A stretch of 8,163 nt of DNA, taken from contig QNBX01000182.1 in assembly GCA_003644265.1 (NCBI GenBank), forward strand, positions 1 through 8,163, written 5' to 3'. Below the pieces are notes generated by a model. That model did no database searches and had not been told where the DNA came from. It saw nothing but the letters and a program-made list of their open reading frames with translations. Of the stretch, positions 1 to 5,069 are shown one piece after another. Position 1 is the stretch's first letter. Each line of letters starts with the position of its first letter. The DNA comes from Planctomycetota bacterium. Lineage in GTDB: Bacteria; Planctomycetota; B15-G4. The translations under genes and the position numbers were made by a program.

Positions 1-114
1 GCCCGACGGGCCTACGGCTTTCACAGCGCACAGGCGCTCATCTCCATGCTCTTTCTCTGCTGCGGGGGCATCGAACTCGAACCAGCCCTCCCCGACTCAC
101 CCCTCAAAACGTGA
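1..114 (+). CDS. Transposase C-terminus, ISL3-like (partial, 5' end outside window)
   Basis: This frame is open from the left edge and ends at TGA 112-114, giving 37 residues. It contains an R-R-A-Y-G-F-H-S segment followed by a hydrophobic stretch (A-L-I-S-M-L-F-L) and then G-G-I. From memory, this R-x-A-Y/F-G-F-x-S ... A-L-I-A-x-A-M-L-x-L-G-G layout is the extreme C-terminus of DDE transposases of the ISL3 family, which end shortly after it. The stop codon overlaps the GTG of the next gene (GTGA, 111-114), an arrangement that suggests translational coupling. The catalytic part lies outside the window, so the family call depends on this tail alone. The frame of the downstream integrase is also open across this region, so an extended integrase N-terminus is the competing reading. 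Confidence 0.45.
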   Translation, partial: ARRAYGFHSAQALISMLFLCCGGIELEPALPDSPLKT

Positions 115-1235
115 GGAGAGCCAAAAAAAGGCGGCGAGCGCGGGCGGGGCGGGGCCGACGGACGGCGAGGCCGGTGGCTCAGACGGTGGGGCATTGGCTG
201 GCTGAGCCGGGGCGGCTCGGATACGGGCAGCGAGGGCGGCTCGCGGGGTGGCTCGCGGTGAGCGCGCGCACGCTCAGGAACTGGCACCAGGCGGTGGAGG
301 CGCCGTCTGTGCGGGCGGTGGGTCGTCCGCCGCGTGGAGCGCTGGGCTGGCGGGTGGTGGTGCGCGATGTGCAGCGTGCGCTGGTGGCGTGCGGGGAGGT
401 GGGCTGGCGCACGGTGCACGTCTGGCTGGGTGCGCTGCACAGCACGGACGCGGTGCAGCGGGCGCTGTCGTGGGTCATGGCGCGTGTGCGCTGGCGTCGG
501 GCGCGCTGGCGGGAGCGGCACGCGCGGCGCCTGCTGGTGCTCGGCGCAGGCCGTCTGTGGTCGCTGGACGGCACGCATGTGGGTCGTGATGGACGGGGGC
601 GCGCTCTGGAGACGCAGGACCTCAAGGACAACGGTAGCCGTCTGCTGCTGGTGGCGGACATCGGAGGGTCTGTGAGCGGCGAGGAGGCGGTGGCCCTGCT
701 GGAAGCGGGGCGTCAGGCCCACGGCGGTCTGCCGCTGGCGCTGCTGAGTGACAACGGCGCGCCGTACACGAGTGGGGTTTTCGAGTCGTACCTGACGCGC
801 GAGCGCGTCGTGCACATCCTCAACCTGCCTCACACGCCGCAGCACAACGGGGCCTGCGAGCAGATCCACCGCGAGCTCAAAGCCGAGGCCAGGCTGGGCA
901 AGGGCGTGACCATCGGATCGCTGCCCGCTGCGGCCGACGCTGTGCACGGCGCCCTGAAGCGCCTGAACACCCGCCCACGCGGCGTGCTGGGCGGAAAGAG
1001 CGCCACCGCGCAACACACGGCGACCACGCGGCGTTACACTCCGCAGACCCGGGAGATCATCCATGAGAGCCGCCGCCGTGCCATGGACGCAGCCCTGTCA
1101 GGCACGGGAAGTCACCGTGCTCGACGCCTCGCGGCCCGCCGTGCCGCGCTCGCGACGCTCGAACGCTACGGCATCATCAAACAAACCCGAGGCAACGACG
1201 ACGGTCACGTCGTCAAACCGGAAGATGTTTCCTGA
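111..1235 (+). CDS. DDE integrase/transposase (rve core, IS481/IS3-like)
   Basis: This 374-residue protein would catalyse transposon DNA strand transfer. It opens with an Arg/Lys-rich DNA-binding tail (residues 1-20), then a helix-turn-helix at about 25-62 ending in S-A-R-T-L-R-N-W-H. The retroviral-type integrase core has the three acidic residues in typical contexts: D153 in W-S-L-D-G-T-H, D214 in L-L-S-D-N-G-A-P-Y, and E250 in N-G-A-C-E-Q. Exactly 35 residues separate D214 and E250, the D-D-35-E spacing. P-H-T-P-Q-H-N-G just before the Glu is also family-typical. GTG 111 is used because it overlaps the preceding stop, but no Shine-Dalgarno is visible and the frame stays open to the left edge, so the start is uncertain. 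The last 10-20 residues may be read from the host rhs gene rather than the element. The catalytic core looks intact. Confidence 0.85.
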   Translation: MRRAKKRRRARAGRGRRTARPVAQTVGHWLAEPGRLGYGQRGRLAGWLAVSARTLRNWHQAVEAPSVRAVGRPPRGALGWRVVVRDVQRALVACGEVGWRTVHVWLGALHSTDAVQRALSWVMARVRWRRARWRERHARRLLVLGAGRLWSLDGTHVGRDGRGRALETQDLKDNGSRLLLVADIGGSVSGEEAVALLEAGRQAHGGLPLALLSDNGAPYTSGVFESYLTRERVVHILNLPHTPQHNGACEQIHRELKAEARLGKGVTIGSLPAAADAVHGALKRLNTRPRGVLGGKSATAQHTATTRRYTPQTREIIHESRRRAMDAALSGTGSHRARRLAARRAALATLERYGIIKQTRGNDDGHVVKPEDVS

Positions 1236-1680
1236 CCACTACAACGACTACCGCGCGCGGCAGTATCGGGCCGATGTGGGGCGGTTTGTGCAGAGGGATC
1301 CAATGGGGATGAGGGAGTCAGCAAATCTACACTCGTACGCGCTGAACGATCCGGTTGATCGATATGACCCACTAGGAGGAACCTCGGTTGGCGTTGGGGC
1401 GGGCCGACTTGGCTTCTCGGTTCCCCCTTGTTTGTGGGGACCTCCCAGCCCCAGTCAGCAGGCCTGTCTTGATTCGTGCATGGATTTCAGCACCCTTCCA
1501 GCAAATGAATCGCACGCCACTTGTGTTACGAGCGCAGACATGGCGTACGAGAAATGTATTCATGCGCCCGTCCTGCTGCCAAGCGGTAGCATCGCTGACT
1601 GCTTTCAGCGAGCTTTTGTGTTTGTGCTAACAGCTTGCTGTAACAATGCATGCCGTTGTGAAGTGGATTCCGATGCTTGA
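1225..1680 (+). pseudogene. Rhs/YD-repeat protein 3' remnant with cysteine-rich tip
   Basis: The frame encodes the terminal part of the Rhs repeat-associated core: Y-R-A-R-Q-Y at about 1249-1266, then V-G-R-F-V-Q-R-D-P, N-L-H-S-Y-A-L-N-D-P-V and Y-D-P-L-G ending near 1377. In Rhs proteins this core closes the shell that encloses a variable C-terminal toxin tip. About 101 residues follow here, with ten cysteines including C-L-D-S-C and a terminal C-C-N-N-A-C-R-C; I recognise no toxin family. The hundreds of upstream YD repeats expected in a full gene are absent and replaced by integrase sequence in another frame. The same frame is open back to 1063, but there it is only a shadow of the integrase. 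ATG 1225 has GGAAG directly against it, too close for a normal ribosome site. I therefore call it a disrupted or orphan rhs 3' end. Its GC content is lower than in hisS. Confidence 0.75.
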
Positions 1681-1825
1681 GATGCCTCTCGGCAAAGTGA
1701 TTGCAGTAGTGAAGTTCGTGGCGATGATAATTGCTATCATATCCGTCGCGGTTGCGTGGCCTGGGAGGGTGGTTTGGATGACGGGGTCGATGGCGCCCTT
1801 TGTCGCTCCCAGGGATCGTCATTGA
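1673..1825 (+). CDS. Small single-helix membrane protein (possible immunity-type ORF)
   Basis: A 50-residue ORF starts at ATG 1673 inside the last codons of the rhs remnant and stops at TGA 1823-1825. Nearly all of its N-terminal half is one hydrophobic segment, from V-I-A-V-V-K-F-V-A-M through I-I-A-I-I-S-V-A-V-A-W, followed by a basic tail (P-R-D-R-H). This predicts one transmembrane helix. GAAGTGG at 1660-1666 is a weak ribosome site for ATG 1673; ATG 1646 in the same frame would give 59 residues, and ATG 1682 would give 47. Its stop overlaps the next start (TGATG, 1823-1827), suggesting translational coupling. It sits where immunity genes often lie, directly after an Rhs tip, but that role is inference from position only. 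A chance ORF in an intergenic gap is the main alternative. Confidence 0.4.
   Translation: MLEMPLGKVIAVVKFVAMIIAIISVAVAWPGRVVWMTGSMAPFVAPRDRH
1811..1815 (+). promoter_or_regulatory. Ribosome binding site deciding start at ATG 1825
   Basis: AGGGA lies 9 bases before ATG 1825. The longer in-frame GTG at 1756 has no purine-rich site before it, and its extra 23 residues are polar and precede the positively charged signal-anchor region. ATG 1825 is therefore the preferred start. Confidence 0.5.
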
Positions 1826-3378
1826 TGGCCGCGCCTTCTCAAGGCCCGGGTCGTGCCCTTCGCGCAGTGCGGGAAGTCCTGGCAGTTGGAGGGGCCCTGT
1901 TGCTGTTATTGGGCGGCGTGTGGCTGCTGTTGATGCAACGCGGCCCCTCCTTTGATGCCGTGGTGTCGGAGAGTTCTGCAGTCGGGGCGACGGCTGTTGA
2001 GTTCTCTCGCTCCGGTTTGGGCGAGGAGCGGAAGGCGCCCGAGTCCACGCTAGAGCTGCTTCCAACTCCGAAATTGGGAACGAGGCAGGCGTTGACGCCA
2101 GAGCCGATGTCTAGAATCCGTATTGTAGTGAGGTGTGATTGCTCCCTCCCATGGAAGGCCACTATTGCGCAAAGAGATGGTGCAGTCGTTGCTCAGATGG
2201 CTGGGGATCCCGGTGACATCGCTGCGATGAATGTGGTCCCCGGTGAGTACGAACTGACAGTGGGGTACGCCTTGGCAAACGCTGAGCAGCCAGCCGCCTG
2301 TCAGTTTGGCGGGTCGGATCGTCAACGGGTCCTCGTAGAACTCGGTGCCGATCAGATCGTCGCTGTGTCACTGCCGGATGTCGGCTGTCTCGCTGGGCGT
2401 ACGGTAGCAGCCGATACAGGAGCGCCTGTGACGAACAGGGAGGTGCGACTCGAGTGTCGATCGCTGCCGCCCCACGACGAACGTAGTTCAGCACATCTTT
2501 CTGTGGCGTCACGGGTATACGGTGTGGTTGGGGACCAGCCTGACGGTGGTTTCATTGTCTCCCAAATCCAGTTCGCTCCGTTGTGGTCGGCTCTAGCTGC
2601 GACACGCGCCAAAGAAGAAGGCCGCGTGCGACGCCCGGTGGGCACGCTGCAGCAGGGGCGTGTCTACTTGACTGAGATCGAGAGTCTCTCTGAGCTTGAG
2701 CGTCTACTCGCGGAGGGTCGGGTTACCGGGTTGGAGGGAGATACAAGCGTCGTCGCGGAGGCTCTGATGCTCTGGGCGGGTCTGAATGACGTGCTTGGCG
2801 AGGATGTCCGGGTAGACCCCGAGCGGATGGGGATACTCGAGAAGCTGCCGAAGCTCGTGGCGCAAGCAAGGCGAATTGAGCGCTTGCGAGAGTCCGAAGA
2901 CTACGGGCTCAAGGATAGCGAGATCAAATGGCGCGACGAGACACTTCAGATCCGCTTTGTGACGACAGCTCTGGGATATGGAGTCCATGTGTCGCGCTGG
3001 TACGACTGGACGCCTTGCGGCGTCATGGATGGAATCGAGCTCAGGCTCGAGCCGCTATTGAACGTGGTGGGGCATGTCAGGGGGCCAAGGGGGGCCTCTG
3101 TCACAAACGCACACGTGCACTTGGAGCAACTGCCGTTCGACGTTTCCGCGGCGGAGCCCGGCGAGGCGCCCGTGGCGGCTGGTGGTCCAGGGCCACGCGA
3201 TGAGTCAGCGTGGAGCGAGACATCTGGCTTTTTTCACTTCACGGCCGCAAGTAACCGCCGAGTCCAGCTTGTGGTGACAGCGAAGGGCTTCAACGACTGG
3301 AGTTCGACGCCTATCCAGCTCCCGCGCAGGCGCGGCACCGTGACGATTGACGCCATGTTGGAGGAGGAAGATCTGTAG
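1825..3378 (+). CDS. Membrane-anchored protein with carboxypeptidase-regulatory-like domains
   Basis: This 517-residue protein starts at ATG 1825. A basic N-terminus (R-A-L-R-A-V-R) precedes one hydrophobic helix at about residues 18-37, with no clear cleavage site, so it is probably a signal anchor with the rest outside the cytoplasm. A Ser/Glu/Pro-rich linker (about 45-95) follows. Three beta-rich regions follow: about 97-183 (ending in V-P-G-E-Y-E-L-T-V-G-Y, then a strand pair); about 184-249, with G-R-T-V-A-A-D-T-G-A-P-V as in carboxypeptidase D regulatory-like folds; and about 406-512, with G-H-V-R-G-P-R-G-A-S-V and a later S-G-F-F-H-F. Between the second and third lies a charged, mostly helical stretch (about 282-370) that I do not recognise. 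Such proteins are common in Planctomycetota and Myxococcota and are usually of unknown function. The start overlaps the small membrane ORF stop, so the two are probably co-translated. Confidence 0.75.
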   Translation: MAAPSQGPGRALRAVREVLAVGGALLLLLGGVWLLLMQRGPSFDAVVSESSAVGATAVEFSRSGLGEERKAPESTLELLPTPKLGTRQALTPEPMSRIRIVVRCDCSLPWKATIAQRDGAVVAQMAGDPGDIAAMNVVPGEYELTVGYALANAEQPAACQFGGSDRQRVLVELGADQIVAVSLPDVGCLAGRTVAADTGAPVTNREVRLECRSLPPHDERSSAHLSVASRVYGVVGDQPDGGFIVSQIQFAPLWSALAATRAKEEGRVRRPVGTLQQGRVYLTEIESLSELERLLAEGRVTGLEGDTSVVAEALMLWAGLNDVLGEDVRVDPERMGILEKLPKLVAQARRIERLRESEDYGLKDSEIKWRDETLQIRFVTTALGYGVHVSRWYDWTPCGVMDGIELRLEPLLNVVGHVRGPRGASVTNAHVHLEQLPFDVSAAEPGEAPVAAGGPGPRDESAWSETSGFFHFTAASNRRVQLVVTAKGFNDWSSTPIQLPRRRGTVTIDAMLEEEDL

Positions 3379-3571
3379 CGATGTGTGTGTAGTGTCACGA
3401 AACCACTTCGCTCTTGACCAGGCCGAGTTGTGGGGTGTAGGAAAACTCCTTCCGGTTTGACGAGTCAGCTCAGCCCGTCGCCGTGCCGACCCCCAGCCCG
3501 GTCAAAGGCCAGCGCCTTCACCCCTGCTCTGCGCCGCGCCCCCAGCACCCCGCTTGCTATGCTCCGCGCCC
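3379..3571 (+). other. Intergenic region before hisS
   Basis: This 193-base gap separates the accessory block from hisS. I found no convincing hairpin terminator after the TAG at 3376-3378, and no tRNA-like or riboswitch-like structure. Two TTGAC motifs occur (3414-3418 and 3457-3461), but neither has a good -10 at normal spacing. The only promoter candidate I would keep is the extended -10 just before hisS. Confidence 0.5.
3555..3563 (+). promoter_or_regulatory. Extended -10 promoter of hisS (near-leaderless)
   Basis: TGC-TATGCT matches the extended -10 pattern TGn-TAnnnT. Transcription would be expected to start about 7 bases later, around 3570, leaving almost no leader before ATG 3572. 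No Shine-Dalgarno precedes that ATG, which agrees with a leaderless message. No -35 is visible, as is allowed for extended -10 promoters. Confidence 0.35.
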
Positions 3572-4954
3572 ATGGCCAAGCGCGACACCTCTCCGCCCCG
3601 CGGCATGCGCGATCTGCTGCCCGCTGAGGTGGCCCTGCGGGATCGCTGCGAGGCCACCATCCGCGGCACCTACGGGCGCTTCGGGTACCAGGCCGTGGAG
3701 ACGCCGGCGCTGGAGGCCATCGAGCGCCTGGCCGGCGGACAGGGCGGCGAGAACGCCAAGCTCATCTACCGCGTGCTCAAGCGCGGGGACAAGCTGGCCC
3801 GGGCAGTGGCCGCGCTGCACGCCACGGCGGACGGCGCGGGCGACGGCATGCCCGGCCGCGCCGGCGGGGACGCGGACAAGTCCACGACGGACGGCGCCGC
3901 GACCGACGAGGCCACGAGCGTCGCGGCCGACGAGGCTCTGGCCGGCCTGGTCAATCTGGGGCTGCGCTTCGACCTGACCGTGCCCTTGGCGCGCTACTTC
4001 GCTCACAACCAGGGCCAGCTGCCGGCGCCGTTCAAGGCCTTGCAGATCGGACCGGTGTGGCGCGCCGAGCGGCCGCAGAAGGGGCGCTACCGCCAGTTCA
4101 CCCAATGCGACATCGACGTGCTGGGGGAGCCCTCGGCGCTGGCCGAGATCGATCTGTTGGAGGCCACCACCACCACCCTCGCGGCGCTGGGGCTCGACGA
4201 CTGCGAGGTGCGGCTCAACGACCGCCGGCTGCTGTCGGCGCTGGTGCAGGCCACGGGCTTTGATCCGGCGCGTGAGGGCTCGGTGCTGATCGCCCTCGAC
4301 AAGCTCGACAAGCTCGGTCCCGACGGCGTGGGCAAGCAGCTGCGCGAGGCGGGGCACGAGGCCGCCGCCGTGGAGCAACTGCTGGCCGTGCTCGAGCGCG
4401 GCTGGGACGGGCTGGTGTCCGTGGCCGAGCAGCGGCAGGCCGCGGGGCAAGGCGAGGCCGCAGCTCAGGCCCTGGCCTCGCTGGACGCCATCCGCTCGGC
4501 GCATCCCGGCGTGCGGCTCGACCCCAGCCTGGTGCGCGGCATGGGCTACTACACCGGACCCATCTTCGAGGTGGGGCTCAAGGGCTACAACTTCTCGCTG
4601 GCGGGCGGCGGGCGCTACGACGACATGATCGGCGCCCAGCTCGGGCGCGCGGTGCCGGCCTGCGGCTTCTCGATCGGCTTTGAGCGCGTGCTGTTGGTGC
4701 TGGCCGAGCGCGGCGGGCTGACGGCCGGGCCCGAGCGCGTGGCCTTGCTGGCCGACGCCAAGCGCCTCGACGGCGTCGAGGTGCTGGCGGCCGCGCGCGT
4801 CCTGCGCAGCGGCGAGCGCGTGGTCTCGCTGCTCGCGGCGCGCAAGAACGCCCGGGCCCAGCTCGACGAGCTGGCGCGCCACGGCTTCAGCCACGTGGCG
4901 CGCGTCGGCTCCGGCGACCCGCCGGAGCTGCGGCCGCTGTCACCCGCCGACTGA
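3572..4954 (+). CDS. hisS: Histidyl-tRNA synthetase
   Basis: This cytoplasmic class II enzyme attaches histidine to tRNA-His using ATP. It has 460 residues from ATG 3572; an in-frame TTG at 3554 would overlap the promoter. Signature elements are in order: R-G-M-R-D-L-L-P (about 6-18), L-R-F-D-L-T-V-P-L-A-R-Y (131-142), motif 2 with F-K-A-L-Q-I-G-P-V-W-R-A-E-R-P-Q-K-G-R-Y (154-173) then Q-F-T-Q-C-D-I-D, the histidine motifs L-V-R-G-M-G-Y-Y-T-G (320-329) and G-G-G-R-Y-D-D (345-351), and motif 3 G-F-S-I-G-F-E-R (365-372). The usual Asp of L-V-R-G-L-D-Y-Y is Gly here. Residues 78-124 form an Ala/Gly/Asp/Thr-rich insertion where most HisRS have a short turn. The C-terminal anticodon-binding domain (about 389-460) is short and weakly conserved. 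The core appears functional. Confidence 0.95.
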   Translation: MAKRDTSPPRGMRDLLPAEVALRDRCEATIRGTYGRFGYQAVETPALEAIERLAGGQGGENAKLIYRVLKRGDKLARAVAALHATADGAGDGMPGRAGGDADKSTTDGAATDEATSVAADEALAGLVNLGLRFDLTVPLARYFAHNQGQLPAPFKALQIGPVWRAERPQKGRYRQFTQCDIDVLGEPSALAEIDLLEATTTTLAALGLDDCEVRLNDRRLLSALVQATGFDPAREGSVLIALDKLDKLGPDGVGKQLREAGHEAAAVEQLLAVLERGWDGLVSVAEQRQAAGQGEAAAQALASLDAIRSAHPGVRLDPSLVRGMGYYTGPIFEVGLKGYNFSLAGGGRYDDMIGAQLGRAVPACGFSIGFERVLLVLAERGGLTAGPERVALLADAKRLDGVEVLAAARVLRSGERVVSLLAARKNARAQLDELARHGFSHVARVGSGDPPELRPLSPAD

Positions 4955-4968
4955 GCCGTCTCGGGCGC

Positions 4969-4980
4969 GGCGGTACCGCC
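4969..4980. repeat. 12-base perfect palindrome after hisS
   Basis: GGCGGTACCGCC reads the same on both strands and begins 15 bases after the hisS stop. It has no loop as written, so it is a weak hairpin on its own. It may be a chance GC-rich palindrome or an accessory part of the termination region. Confidence 0.35.
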
Positions 4981-5021
4981 GGCGTCGCGGCCTGCTGCGG
5001 TCGGCTGAACTCAGCTGGCCC

Positions 5022-5058
5022 CACCCGCTCACGCCGTCTGTACGCGACGGAGCGGGTG
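5022..5058. terminator. Bidirectional hairpin between convergent genes
   Basis: CACCCGCTC (5022-5030) is the exact reverse complement of GAGCGGGTG (5050-5058). Inside, CCGTC (5034-5038) can pair with GACGG (5046-5050) around a 7-base loop, extending the structure if the outer stem is taken as 8 pairs. It lies between hisS, which ends at 4954, and the minus-strand gene, whose stop is at 5070-5072. It could therefore serve both transcripts. No T tract follows on either strand, so it may be an atypical terminator or an mRNA-stabilising stem. Confidence 0.6.
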
Positions 5059-5069
5059 AGCCCCCGGCG

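Larger units (their letters stand above)
1..1235 (+). mobile_element. Insertion-sequence region, left end outside window
   Basis: Two adjacent transposase-type reading frames (1-114 and 111-1235) indicate mobile DNA. The left end lies before the window, so terminal inverted repeats and target duplications could not be paired. The right end must fall between the end of recognisable integrase (about 1150-1200) and the first recognisable Rhs core codons (about 1237), because rhs sequence in another frame starts there. The exact boundary given is the integrase stop and is approximate. It may be one element with two coupled genes, or an integrase-bearing element inserted beside an older ISL3 copy. 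Confidence 0.6.

Noticed and set aside
21..1064. Minus-strand 347-residue open frame over the integrase
   Set aside because: It is Arg/Pro/His/Gln-rich, has no domain, and is the antisense shadow of an integrase with intact D-D-35-E residues.
1063..1224. N-terminal extension of the rhs remnant frame
   Set aside because: This part reads integrase DNA in a different frame and shows no Rhs similarity; it is only an open frame by chance.
1374..1630. AGGAGGA at 1374-1380 followed by TTG 1388 and an 80-residue frame
   Set aside because: The good Shine-Dalgarno is the coding sequence for L-G-G at the end of the Rhs core. The frame-2 product has no recognisable features and overlaps the cysteine-rich tip.
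1756..1824. GTG 1756 as start of the anchored protein
   Set aside because: It has no ribosome site, and the added 23 residues are polar and place the signal anchor too far in. ATG 1825 has AGGGA at good spacing and a TGATG overlap.
3557..4894. Minus-strand 445-residue open frame over hisS
   Set aside because: It is a typical high-GC antisense shadow, rich in Gln, Arg, Gly and His; the plus strand encodes an unmistakable HisRS.
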